Below, in pieces: positions 1 through 12,200 of a stretch of 64,000 nucleotides of DNA. A program made the translations under genes and the position numbers. Below the pieces are notes generated by a model, which was not told the DNA's origin, did not search any database, and worked only from the letters and a program-made list of their open reading frames with translations. The stretch comes from Blastomussa wellsi (taxonomy: Eukaryota > Cnidaria > Anthozoa > Scleractinia > Plerogyridae). The stretch covers positions 22,243,331 to 22,307,330 of the forward strand of contig OX393568.1 of NCBI GenBank assembly GCA_947652115.1. The letters run 5' to 3'. Each line of letters opens with the position of its first letter. The stretch's first letter is position 1.

Positions 1-38
1 ATTAGCACTGCTGTGCTAAATACATTAAAAATAAAATA

Positions 39-126
39 GATGAAGTGAGAAATGATTTTCGTAGTGAATTTCCAATTTTAAGCAATTGGAATAAAGAAGC
101 CTGAAAAAAATCATCAGGCCTTCAAC
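39..126 (-). repeat. SINE-like repeat, truncated copy
   Basis: The segment with AATTTCCAATTTTAAGCAAT and the following CCTGAAAAAAATC is a diverged reverse-complement copy of the tail of the tRNA-headed repeat near 63500-63590 at the other end of the window. The tRNA-like head is not preserved here. It lies just upstream of the first calcium-channel exon, in intron. Confidence 0.6.
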
Positions 127-166
127 GTGAGCAAAAAAAGTGATTTATGATGTTTCTTTTTGTCAG

Positions 167-3100
167 TGTGAGCAGTCACAGAGCGGGCCAAAGTGTGACA
201 TTACCTGTGACAGGACTGGAAAGAACTCGGTAAGCTAAATTTAGTAGCAAGGGAGCTATGTAATTGTGAAGTGCTTTTATAACTGCTTGAGTTTACACCA
301 TCAGTGCTTCGGCTCCCCTTTGTATCGCTTACATATTAATTATATCTTACACGTTATTAATTTGCTGCATGGCAACTTGGCGTAAGGGAACTTGTCACAG
401 TTTCAGTCACACATAGACACTGTATTTGTAATCTCTAATAACGAATAATAACGAATACTTACCCTAGCCCAGTTCCAGTAAGGAAAGTCTAGTTCTATTT
501 ATTTTTCCGTGTACTAAGTCTGATAATTATTTATTTCCTCCAGTATGAGGGTTTCTACTGTTATCTACTGGATGAAAATGGCTTCGTTGTGGCAGGAAAC
601 GATGACGGCGTAAGTGAAACAACCTTCATAGATGTCAGCTAATACTTTCATACTGGACATTTTGTAGCCGCCTAGTTAAAAAGCTATATACATAGTGACG
701 TAGCATTTACTGTCAACTGTCTCTTAACAGACGCCTTTTAAGACGGACACCTGGCGTTGGACGAGTGTTCACTCATTTTACGGTATCTGAACTCTCTATG
801 TAAACTGGATATCTCTAAGACGGACAGCTTGAACCGGTTTCGATGGTGTCCGTCTCAGAAGGAGTTGACAGCCGAAGCGTTGAACGTGTTTGCGGCCTCT
901 TCTTTCTTCTTGAAATATTAAAATCTGCAGTGCTCACCATTATCGCAAATTCCAGTTGGAAAATTAAATGGTTCGCATCATTCTGTTATTGGCCCGTAGT
1001 CGGGGTAATAGAGCTTTTTCACTCATGTGACCAAAAAAATAAATCGAAAACCATTCAGTGGACAGAGTCAAGAAACTACGATGTTATAGAATATAAATAA
1101 AGAAAATACTTTACCAGGTTTCAGGCGTGTGCGTTATTCCAAACGTCAGATATTCGTCGAAATGTTTCGCACGAATTTACAGAGCCCAGTATGGAGCCGC
1201 CATATTGGTGTACCTCAGTGGAACACCAACATGGCGGCCGGAAATAGTGTAAACACCTGGAGTTTACTTTGGTTATCTAGGCGACTGGTTACCTGTTTTG
1301 AATAAACAAATGCTCATATAAACACTATTCCGAATACTTGAACTTCCCAAATGGCTAAATCTCGCGAGATAAGTATGTGTTTTTCGACATACATGATCGT
1401 AACTGTATGTCACGCACCGCCATAACTCTGAAATTCAAATTGCGCTGGTTTCCAAACAAAGGACGCTGTTGAGCTGAAACGTTGTACACAGATATAACTT
1501 TAGCACCTCTTATGCCTGATGAGTATAAAAAGCTTGGTGGCTCTTTGGTTTTGGATTTTAGAATTTGATGACGTCACGTGAAAACGCTCTATAGACTTGT
1601 GTTCGGTCAGTGGGGAACGGCGCGAAAGAAAACGGCGAGCGAAAAAAATAGGGACAGGGAGGGGGTGGAGCGAGGGAGCGAAAGAACACGTTCCCTCTTC
1701 CCACCCCTTCCCCTCCCTACTTTTTTCGCTCGCCGTTTTCTTTCGCGCCGTTTCCCACTGACCGTCGGTACGCCTGGAAGAGGCTAGGGGAAGTTTTGTG
1801 CCATTTCCTTTTTTGTAAAGCCAGGATTAGTAACAAAATGTTTACGCATGAAATTTCCAACAGGAAGATTTGTGCAAATCCTCGTCTGATAATGGCTTAG
1901 GTACCATTGTCAACATCGAACAGCTGTGAGAGGGAGGCCAAGGTACCAAACTATAGCAAACGTGAAGTAAAGAGAGTTCAGTTCAAAGTTATAGATAAGT
2001 AGTTTCGACATGATCTTTTTGTGGTTTGTTTGGTTTTCAGTCAGCCGGTAAGTTTTTTGGTCGAGTTGACTCGCCTGTAATGCAGCAGTTGATCCGGTCT
2101 GATGAAAACAGTGCTGGATTCTATAACAAGTGAGTCCATGTCATGTTTTATAAAGAAAGTTACACCTTTGTTTCGGAATTGCTTTGGTTTTTGTGTAACA
2201 GCGGTTTCTAATTGGCTAAAAAAATCTCGTGCCACCCACTCAACCAATCAGAGACAAAACCAAAATCAATCACGACTTGGTCACGTGCATTTTCCCGCGC
2301 TTGGGCGCTGGTATTTGCTCTGAGTTCTAATTCGCTCGTTGTGTTTCTTACATTCGCTGCGATTGTCTCTTGCAGCTGCTTTAGGTTTGGTTAACACTGT
2401 ACTCATGGGGTATGGTAAGCTAATAGTTTGGTTTCTGCTTGGAAGTAATCAATTTAATTTTTTTCTAACTAGGGTGGTGTTGACGGATTTTCAATCGGTT
2501 TGTCAAGAAAAAGCCGGTGTAAACAGTGGAGGAACGTCGTCGTTTTTACTCAAGGTCGGTTTTTTTGAAATCTGACTGTCCACATTTGTGACAGAAGAAT
2601 ACCTATTCAGTAGTGTTTCCTTTTCCCCATCAAAAATAAGTTAATGCTGCCCCAAACAGCTGAAGTTTCTATTTGATAGTTTTCCTTGCATGCTTGTTTT
2701 CTGTATTATTATTTATTGAAGCCATTTCACTTTCATTTCACTTGCAGTTTATGCAGTGAATGTATGGATAATTTGTATATGTAATAGGACTACATGCTGT
2801 CCAATTTGAAAATAACTGGATGAGAAAAAATTCCGAGGACTGCTAAATTGGACGAGGCCGTGGGCCGAGTCCAATTTGGCAGTTCAAGGAATTTTGTGAA
2901 TCCAATTATTTCCAAATTGGACAGCATGTAGTCCTGTTACCTATTAATTATATAGCATCCAAAAATATATGAACATGGCAAATGTTTCGCCCTCCATACT
3001 AGTTTTTCTTGACGAATGATTGGTTTATGGAAGGTACCCATGTTTTTTTTAAATTGGACAGTTTGAGCGAAAACTGTCCAATTTATTTTAAATTTGGACA

Positions 3101-6100
3101 GTTGGCAAAAATTAATAAAAAATGCATCTGTTGACAATAATGGATTTTGATGTAGCTATATAATTATACAAATGTAATAGCGCGAATACCAAACCTCATA
3201 ACGTTGTAATTCATCTTTCCAGCCTTTCGTCTCCCTCTCTGCTTACACGGAGTGGTGGACAACAAAAGCTGTGTGGTACGTCCGTCAGCTGCACTTGTAT
3301 TTTGTGTTGTGAACTCGTTGGGCCTCTGTCATTATACTATGAGTAGTCCCTCAGATTTATGAGGGTCACTGAGTCACGTAGGTGAACACTCGAACGTGGA
3401 GAATATCCCTGGGGACTCTTGTATGACAGGGACGGAGATGCTCATCGGAAAATGGGAATTTAGTCCCTAGAGGAGAATAATCTGGGTACGGATCAAGCTT
3501 TTTTTCACCCCTAATAAAGACCATTGTTCATGGTTGATCGATTAAGTCCGCTAACATAATGCATAACATAGCTCAAAGCGAGATAATGACGATTTAAAAT
3601 ACTGGCGCTCATATTCCTTAACAGTCAGTGAGACTAAAGTTCGTACTTTGCCACCACCAAAGCGAGACTACAAGCAACCCATCTCTTTCAGCCTTTCAAA
3701 CAAGAGTTCAGCCCCTTCCTTCCCCGGGGAATCCACTTCAGGCGCTTCGCTTCGTCTCGTGTGAAGATAGTTCTCACGTTCTCGCTTACTTGATTAACCC
3801 TTACAAAATAAGGGACTTCTTGTAGTTTGCTGTGACATCTACTTCAGCTTAATCTTTGTGAATAGCAGCGGTTTATTGGTACGTACGATGCCCTTGGAAT
3901 TAAGTGCTCTTGTTTCTTATTTTCTGCTGATGTTTCAACTTATTTTCCTTATTGCATTTCAGGTCCTTGTTGTATTTTAATTTGTACAGGTTAGTTTGAT
4001 GCTCCTTCCTTCAAACCGTTATGTGATTGTGACTTGAAGAACTGTTTTGCAGTTTACTCGATGGCGCAGTTCGCAACGCGTCGTACAGTACTTACAAATG
4101 CATATCCAAATTTACGCATACGAAGTTGTACAAATAAAAAATTAAAAATAGCTAGATCAGAAATAACAGATAACCATGTTATGTTTTCACTTTACAGCTG
4201 GATTTTCTCTGAGACTACAACACCAGCTGGTAAGAATTTGACGTATTTTAATGTTTCGTCTGTTCAACAATGCCGTTAATAAACTAACCTAACTGCACTG
4301 TCTTAATGTACAGACGCTGCAGATGATGTGCCAAAGAATATAAGCTGCATTCGCAATGTGACTACGTATTATTCCACTCAGAGAGACATCTCAGTGAATG
4401 GTAAGTTTAGTGTACACAGAATCACTATAGTTATACTATTGCTCGTTGATTATAAAGAAATTTCCTAACATTGAAGCCACAACACAACTTGTTTATGGGA
4501 GAAAAATGAAGGTAAATTGCAATATTACACATTAAATCAATTAAATCAGGTTATCACCTTAAACTTAGGCTGGAAGATATAACGTATTATACAGTCGTGG
4601 AAGCAATTTTTAGATCTCAAAGTGTATGCGTAGCAGGTTTAAATCTTGCAACACGCCATACAAAGTCGAGTTAGAAATGTTTTTGCACTGGGGTGCAACA
4701 TGGATAGGAGAGGAAATCGCTTGTAGATCTTGAAATAGGGAAGCATTTGTTACAGTTTGGTACGAGATTACGAAAAAGACGCGAGCAAGGACTACATTCA
4801 TAGACGATACGTTTATGCTCATTATCCAGCCATGGTTTTTGTTAGAGATTCTGCTTTGTCTTGTGCAACCTCAGCAGCCTGAGAGAGAGCTTAAATAATA
4901 ATACTCTCTTTTTTGTAGGAACGACAACTTGTGAGGACTGCTCAAGGTAGGGGCTTACAACGAACAGAATCCAGTTGATGGAGCGGTTTTCATTTGAGTG
5001 CCGTAAAACCAAAATCAAAGTTATTACACTGACCAATCACAAAGGACACAGAAAATCCAGGGAACCAATCAAAACTCGAGGCAAAAACATGTAGCTGGCG
5101 CGGAGCGCGGGAAAATTTACGCGAGCGAGTCACGAGTGGTTTTGGTTTTACTTCTGATTGGCTGAAAAAGTCGCTTGAGTTTTTTTTTAACCAACCACAA
5201 AGCGTAGTAATGCAAAACCAAAGTTAGCGCTGATTTCTTTCGGCAGTCGATTGAAAACCGCTGTATTCTGCGCTAAAAGTTGTCGCTCAAGTTAATGGGC
5301 TCAATCACCATGAATAAAGTCATATTTATCGGTGTATAAAATTGCCTTGAAATAATAATTCACCAAGTTGCAAAAACACCAAAAAGGCAACAACAAACTG
5401 AGAAGAAACAAGGATGGCTTCGAATGAGGAAGATTGAGAAGGATTGCAATTGACAAATTTCACAAAGTTATGCCAAGCCCTTCAAGTTGTATCGTTCGTG
5501 ACACATATATATACCTTCTTCTGGTTTTCTGTTTTTCCTGTTTAAACAGGTTTCATGCAGTCGCCAGCGTACCAAACAGTAATCTGTACCTCGTGGTGAT
5601 AGACGGTATTTGTGGACAGTGCTCTGAGTTCGTGAAAGATATGGGAATTCCAGGGGAACCACGAGAAAATATCCTTAAATAGAGAATGTAGGATTGTTAT
5701 TAATGAATTTGTTCTGTAGCACTCCACATGGATTTTAATTGTGGAGGGTAGACGTGAAAGCTGGAACAGGGAGAAAATTACTGACTTCTCTTTTCTTTAA
5801 CTTTTAATGTTCAAATATAGTTGTGGGCCGGGTTGTTCAAAGAATTATGCCCAAAGCACGATTTTTGTTTCGACGTGGTTCAAGTCCCGCTCTGACCACT
5901 TAGCTGGAGTTGTTTCTTGGTGGACCCTAGTTCAACTCCTCGGTCATGCTTGTATATAGCCAACTGGTCCGCCTCCCGCCAGTTGGGATTTTTAAGCTTG
6001 TTAAGTTTATTTGAAATATTTGTTTCTCTCTGTTTGAGTGGCATGTCTGAGAATTAGCTTGATGTAGCTAAGTGCATGACCACTATAATCATTCATTTGA

Positions 6101-7381
6101 CATTTTTTTTTTGACATTTTTTTGACGAAACAATTGGAGTACTCGCCCTCGTTTTCGATAAGAGAAGGAGGGGTGGTATTCTGATTATCATGCATACACG
6201 GATGGGATTAAACTTGAAGAAACCCTTTTCTAGAGTAGTATGTGATATGAAATGAATCAGTGTTTGGTTTGTTTCTTTGCCTTAACGACGTTACTTCCCC
6301 GCAAGACTGTGGAAAATTCTTGCAAGGAACCTGGCTACCGAAAAAGACCCAAGAGATGCTTTGTATCAACGCATTCTGTACGTACAATGTCTCTGTGTTT
6401 TGCGTTTCATCGTTCTTTGTAGAACAGTGCAACATTTTCCTCCTTTCCTTCTGGTATCACCGGGGGCGGGGGGAGGGGAGTTACTCCCTAGAGTGGGTTA
6501 TACGGGGAGGCTCCACCTGAAAGGGGTACCTGTTTGGTATTACCGGGGGTGGGTCATCCATAGCAACTGTTTTGTAGATCATGTTTTAATAAGTATGGCC
6601 TGTAGCTTGCTGTAATCGTGCTTTATTGTCTTGCAATAGAAGGAGAAAATGCTAAAAGTAGTGAAAGCACAGAAATAGCAACTAAGAAGAAAAAATGACT
6701 ACTGAAGATTCAAAATTTCACCAGAATTTCGGCTTTGATTTCTGGACATCCTGTCCAGAAATCAATTTTGATGAATTGCAGTCCACTTCCATTCTTGTAA
6801 TCCTGTACTACTTCCACAAAATACCTGTACTATCTTGTTCTGTGTCTTCTGTGGAATCTTTTTATCAAATTTATTCGTGTATGTGGTGGAATTTGGCACA
6901 ATAATATGGCGTGACAGTGCCTTTTTAAAACGAGTCTAAGAGTGAACCCAGTCATATGATCTGAATATGTGTTTTCCCCGCATGTTTTTTTTTTCATGCA
7001 AGCAAACTATTAAGTTCCCTATGAATGCATGGTTTCGCACTCTAGACTTGTTTTGAAACAGATGTAAAAGTCAACTCGGAATTAGCCTAAATCATAGTTC
7101 GTACGAACTCTTCCTAAATAGGGCAACCTTTCTGCAGTAATTCTGTTTGCTTGTTCTACCGAAACCTGTTAAAAAGTTTGATGTAATGGCCGTTTGCCCA
7201 GTGTTACGAATCAGTTTGAAGCACTTGGCATTTTCAAACTTTCTAAACTTTCCTTTTTGTCTCCTAGGAAACGGGCTACGTGTGTGGTGCTGCTTCACTT
7301 CCAAGACCTTCTCTTGGTGTTATTACAGCGCAGTTGCTCTGTTTTATGACTATATGTTGGAGAATAATCGGTTCCGTTTGA
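167..7381 (+). CDS. CACNA2D: Voltage-gated calcium channel alpha2/delta subunit, 3' half of gene
   Basis: This auxiliary subunit sits on the outer face of the plasma membrane and promotes trafficking and gating of high-voltage-activated calcium channels. Exons found: 167-229, 544-609, 2041-2129, 2473-2554, 3223-3275, 3963-3989, 4198-4229, 4314-4400, 4919-4946, 5550-about 5670, 6306-6377, 7268-7381. The junctions from exon 1 to exon 10 keep frame. Hallmarks in family order are CYLLDENGFVV, GKFFGRVDSPVM, the DFQSVC segment, FNLYSW, TCEDCS, VPNSNLYLVVIDGIC, CKEPGYRKRPKRC and a C-terminal hydrophobic segment after VCGAAS, which fits the GPI-anchor or membrane tail of the family. The 5' part (signal peptide, VWA and Cache domains) is outside the window. 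The end of the exon at 5550 is unclear: no good donor lies before an in-frame stop at 5680. Which paralogue (1-4) cannot be told. Confidence 0.87.
1606..1762. repeat. Palindromic hairpin MITE
   Basis: Two arms of about 60-65 bp read GTCAGTGGGGAACGGCGCGA... and its near-exact reverse complement ending at 1762, around a short purine/pyrimidine-rich centre. It lies in an intron of the calcium-channel gene. The 69-residue frame through it is a by-product of the palindrome. Confidence 0.8.
2205..2335 (-). repeat. Dispersed repeat, copy of the family at about 4985-5210
   Basis: AACCAATCAGAG, CACGACTTGGTCACGTGC and TTTCCCGCGC occur in the same order, reverse complemented, as in the repeat at about 4985-5210. 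Both copies are intronic. Confidence 0.5.
2781..2940. repeat. Palindromic MITE
   Basis: The start TAGGACTACATGCTGTCCAA is the reverse complement of the end TTGGACAGCATGTAGTCCTG; the arms are about 45 bp and imperfect towards the centre. It lies in a calcium-channel intron. Confidence 0.75.
4985..5210 (+). repeat. Dispersed repeat with CAAT-box-like and GCGCGGGAAAA words
   Basis: ACCAATCA, GCGGAGCGCGGGAAAAT, GTCACGAGTGG and GATTGGCTG recur in the repeat at 2205-2335, in opposite orientation. No protein is encoded. It lies in a calcium-channel intron. Confidence 0.45.
5868..6000 (+). repeat. SINE-like dispersed repeat
   Basis: The block from CTGACCACTTAGCTGGAGTT through AGCCAACTGGTCCGCCTCC to GCCAGTTGGGATTTTTAA resembles a short interspersed repeat I have seen often in coral sequence. 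No second copy is in this window, so this rests on recognition alone. It lies between the exons at 5550 and 6306. Confidence 0.4.
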
Positions 7382-9224
7382 TTAATGCTGCTTTGTAAAG
7401 AATTGTAACTCTTTGAAGATGTTATCGAGCTACCCATAAGACGTAAAGAATGGTTGGGAGACAGCCGGATCGTATCTGAACTGCAAAATCCAGCTTTTGC
7501 TGTGAAGGAAAGGCGGCGATACCACATTAAAGCGACCATTTCATTGAGTTATTTTATAGTTTCGTTTATCCAATGAGAGAAGTGAAAGATTAATGTTGTC
7601 ATGTATCTATTTTGAGCACTTCGTTGCCATTGTCCATTTTGAACAATACATACGTGCACGGTTTCGTATAGAGAGACGTTTGAAATGTTTAAAGTTGTAT
7701 TATATTAATACTGTACTTCTGTGCTTTCAAACAGGATACCTATAAGGTTTGTTTGAAGCTTCTATTTTAATATATAACAAGCCAGCACAAAAGTTGTAAA
7801 CTTTCTAAACTTAACTTATTGAAATTTATTTTTAGTTTCTTCAGTGTCTGATTAGCGCTGAATTTAACTTTTGTATAGAAGATAATAAGCCTGAGAGAAC
7901 TCCCCAGTTCAATTTAAGTTCGTGGAAAAACGTTTTTTTTTTTTATGTACAGAAAATGGAAATGCATTGATAAGTTTCGGGGGGGAGCCATTGCAGATTT
8001 GTGTTCCTAACTAACCCTGACAATTTGCTGATAATTTATGTTTCTCGATGGCTTTCAGTCGAAACAGAAACGAGGTTTGCAAAGTGAAAATAAATAAATT
8101 AAATTAAATTCTCCGTCTTCATATTTTACTCCTGTCGTCCTGTACGAGACGTAATATGACGCCATCTCGCGCGCTTGTTGAAAACGCTAAATCTGTTTAC
8201 AGCCTTCGGTGCTATTAGTTCTCAGAAATAAGCAAAAGATTGTATTCGAAGGAACTCCTTTAAAGAGGAAATCATCAAATTCGTTTTGAAGATGAATATG
8301 GATTCGGATTGAATTAATATGTGAAGGGAAAACACCAAAGTTTGACGTAAAACTCGTTGAATGAGATCGTTTATTTTTGGCGTATCCTGCCGAGGGACAG
8401 CAAGAGGAATGGACTGAACTTTGTATTATTCATCTGGCTTTCGATAATTTCGGAATTGAATAAACAAGGTTAGTTGTTAAAATTCTGTTTCTTCATTTTG
8501 GTTTTGAGTTACTTTACGTAGTTTGAAGTTTGTGATTCTGTAAGTTTCGAATCGTTTTTGGAAAATTATTTCAGGTTCGCTCACACTTTTACTTTGTGAA
8601 AGCAAGTCTTCGCCACTTGGCATTGTTTTGTTATGGTAAAAAAACAAATAGACGCGAGTTTGTTGCGGTACGGTCCTGTAATGGGCCACTTACTTCTTCA
8701 TCACGTCAAATTTGTTTGTGTTGACTCACTCGGCCGCATGAGCTGCACACAAATTTGACAATGTGATGACGAAATTCGTGGTCGATTACAGGACGTACCA
8801 CAACAAGCTCACGACTATTTGTTAAATGTCCGCAACAGTGTCCTCGTTTGCCACCGCCGTAATGTAAACAGAACGCATAACTGATTTGACGGGAGCAATA
8901 CGGGCAAGGTCTTTCAGCTGAACCTGTTCACCTCGGACAATTCACTGCCACTGTCTCTCGTGTGATGGAATCACAATACACTTGCTAAAAAACGTTTATT
9001 TACAGCTCTACTGGTTATTATACACAGGCTTTGGAGAAATGTCCAGCAGAATTCCCCAAGGCGCCTTCAGCAACGCAACAATCCAACTCTATCCTTATAA
9101 TTTTTGAGTAAATATTTACAAAAGTTCAGAAGAACCAATCAAGCATAATATTGGTACTTCAAATAATTTGAAACGATACATAAAATTAGAGAATTTTTTC
9201 TTGATTGTTTGACATCTTTCCATG
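7382..9224. other. Intergenic/3' UTR region between convergent CACNA2D and TAF3
   Basis: This stretch holds the 3' untranslated sequences of the two convergent genes, with AATAAA-type words near 8089 and 8459 on the + strand. An imperfect palindrome lies at about 8640-8815, whose arms contain GGTCCTGTAATGGGCCAC and its partner near 8790. No coding exon with protein similarity was found on either strand. Confidence 0.6.
8640..8815. repeat. Imperfect palindromic repeat
   Basis: The left arm (GTTTGTTGCGGTACGGTCCT, then TCATCACGTCAAATTTGT) pairs with the right arm (ACAAATTTGACAATGTGATG, then AGGACGTACCACAACAAGC). There are several mismatches, so it is an old copy. Confidence 0.6.
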
Positions 9225-12200
9225 TTATTTTGACTTGTCTTTGCTTTTTTTCTTTTTCTTCTTCTTCTGCTTGTCTTTGCTGTCTTTGTCTCTTTCAGCG
9301 AGGCAGGAAGAACAGAACCAATCAACCTCACCAGGGTCATCGATTATCCCAACACACCTCCTACAACAAATAATTGCAAAATTTAAATTATCCAACTTTA
9401 CAAAAAAAATACGCGACTAAGAACCGTCCATATGGCAAAATCCCGACCAAGAAAGAACCAATCAGAATGCTCAGATTTCCTTGCCATATAATAAGGTATT
9501 TTACTCACCCATGAAACCATTCATCGCAGCCATCACAGCCAATCATGAAACTGCCATCATCTGGATCACTGCATACTGGGCAGTAATAAACTTTACTATA
9601 ACCCTGCAAAACACAATAATTTATTGAAGAACATTTCTCAAACTCATTAATAATTCATCACAAAGGAAATCAGAACCGCAACCGTGGTTTGGAAATGTGA
9701 TCTTAATTAGCATAAATTTTTACGATTTTATTTCTTCGTTTTCTCCTTGCCTTTAGTTTCGATTGTGGAGATATCTCAAACACTCGAGACAGTGTTTCAT
9801 CACATTTCCAAACACCTCAAAGTTCGTCAAAGATACTCCGCTGTGCGTCGTATTTTCAACTCTCTTCTGTGTTTGGAAATGTGATGAAACACTGTCTCTC
9901 GTGTTTGATATATTACATCAAATCTACAATCTTGGTAAATATGAAAAACTAAGACCACCCTCAGGGATGCAAATCGTTTTCTTGTGAAAGGGATGTGTCT
10001 GTCTAAGTCACTATTTTGATCGCACAAAACTATTGTGAAGTCAGACATCACATTGTAATACTGTTTGATAATGCGTTGTCAAGGCAAAACACTGGAATTT
10101 GCACTGGAAGGCTATAAATTTGAGCCTGATGTTTTAAATATTTTTTCTCTCATATGGGAGTTGGAAACTTTGTTTATATTGTTTTCCACAAGTTCTTTAA
10201 ATATCTGGAGTCAATTTGTGTAAGGGATGATGGTTTTCCTACGGTAATGAAGCAAAATGTAAAAAAAAATGACATACGCATAGATTGGACAATATAATGT
10301 CCTAAATTCACTTACATGTACAAGGGTAGTTGATAATGTCTGCGAGACCACCGTTCTTGCCAGGGTTTCACTTTTGATTTTTAATTTGGGTATAGCAGCA
10401 GGGACAGCGGTAGCAGCTTCCTGTTTAACTGAAACCTTTGAAGATGTTGGAGCTGGTGCGTCAACCACATGACTTCTTCCAACAAATGCACTTACCCTTT
10501 CCACACTATCTGTTCCAAGTTCCCTGCTGAAAAACAGTAATTTCACCATATGAGTGAAACCTTTATCACCAGCTGAAATTTCACAACAGAGAGGCTTGGT
10601 ATAGTTTTGGTGTTAGTGAAGAACAGCTCCCAGGAAAAACCTGTCGGTAAGCTGTTCCCCAATAGTCGGCCAATATTGTTAATGACCTGTCAGTAAGCTG
10701 TTCAACAATAGTCGGCCAATGTTGTTAATGACCGGTTGGTAGGCTGAGGGTGACCTGTCGGTTAACAGTCGGCCAATATTGTTAATGACCTGTCGGTAAG
10801 CTGTTCTCCAATAGTCGGCCAATATTGTTAATGACCTGTCGGTAAGCTGTTCTCCAATAGTCGGCCAATATTGTTAATGACCTGTTGGTAAGCTGTTCTC
10901 CAATAGTCGGTCAATATTGTTAATGACCTGTCGGTAAGCTGTTCTCCAATAGTCGGCCAATATTGTTAATGAACTGTCGGTAAGCTGTTCCCCAACAGTC
11001 GGCCAATATTGTTAATGACCGGTTGGTAGGCAGAGGGTGACCTGTCGGTTAACAGTCGGTCAATTTACCGACAGGCTGTTATGGGAGCTATTGTTCACAA
11101 TTGTTAAGTTATAAAGACCAGAAGAGCTAGCTGCGGCTGTTAATGAAACACTTTTTCCTTGCCAGGTTATGATCTAGACAAAGTTATGCTTTAATTAAAT
11201 AATTCATGATGTGAGACTGGCCCGCCTAGATTAGCCCTTGCTACCTGCGGGCCAATCCAACATACATGTAATCTGTAAATTTATAATAGATAAATGAAAA
11301 AAGGGTGTAAATGTGTTCATCCACCATACTTATTCAAGTATTTTTAGAATGTGTTACAAACAGTATTAGAAAACAGTCCTAAGAAAATACACGCGCTGAT
11401 TGGTTAAAAATCGTGTTTCTATAACTCGATGGAGACACAGAACTAGCACGAGCTGTTGATTTTGATAATGCGCATTTTGATAATCAAAGTTAACAAGTTG
11501 TTTTCCTTTTTCTTGTCGCGGTGTTTTTTCGAAAAGAAATAGAAAACATGTACTTTGTGTTTCTATCGAATTATAGAAACACTCGTGAAAGTTTGGGAGA
11601 ACTCGAAAAAGCTGTGGAAACACTCGCCTACGGCTCGTGTTCCCACAGCATTTCTTGTTCTCCCAAACTTCCATTCGTGTTTCTATAACTTGACAGAAAC
11701 ACGGTACATGTTTTCTATTCCTTAACTAAAACAAAAAAAAAATCATTGTAATTCTTTTATTCATGTATGTGCTCCAACTGCAAAGCATTTGAGTTTTATC
11801 TGGGTTATGTTGTTCTACATGAAGCTGCATGCAGTGTGACAGGGACAGCTATTGCATTACATACATTTGTGAAGCTTCCGTCTTGCTCTTCCCTTTATTT
11901 GTCAGGGATGCTGGGTGGGAAGGAGTCTCTAATTTCACAGTGATACGAGGAATTGGAGGCGTGGCAAATGGTGCTGCCTGTGACGGCTCTGTATGATCTG
12001 TCTTCAACTGTAATGCAGCAAAGAAATAATATTCTTACTAGTGTAACAAAACATCCACCAATTCATTGTTTGGCGCCCTCCCTTTAATAAATTGACAGAA
12101 GTACACCCCCCACCCCCCCAAAAAACCCTTCAAATAAAATTCTGCAGTCTTCCCCATCTGAAGATAAGTTTTGTGAAAAGTGGCCTCATTCTAAGAACAG

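Noticed and set aside
1578..1787. 69-residue frame with ERERTRSLFPPLPLP-like sequence
   Set aside because: It lies within the hairpin MITE at 1606-1762 and results from purine-rich and pyrimidine-rich arms.
3625..3834. Additional calcium-channel exon at 3625
   Set aside because: An acceptor-like CAG is present, but the frame required by the previous exon reaches a stop, and the 27-bp exon at 3963-3989 fits phase and family instead.
10641..11072. CRISPR-like repeat array
   Set aside because: The units are contiguous without unique spacers and lie in a eukaryotic intron; it is a minisatellite.
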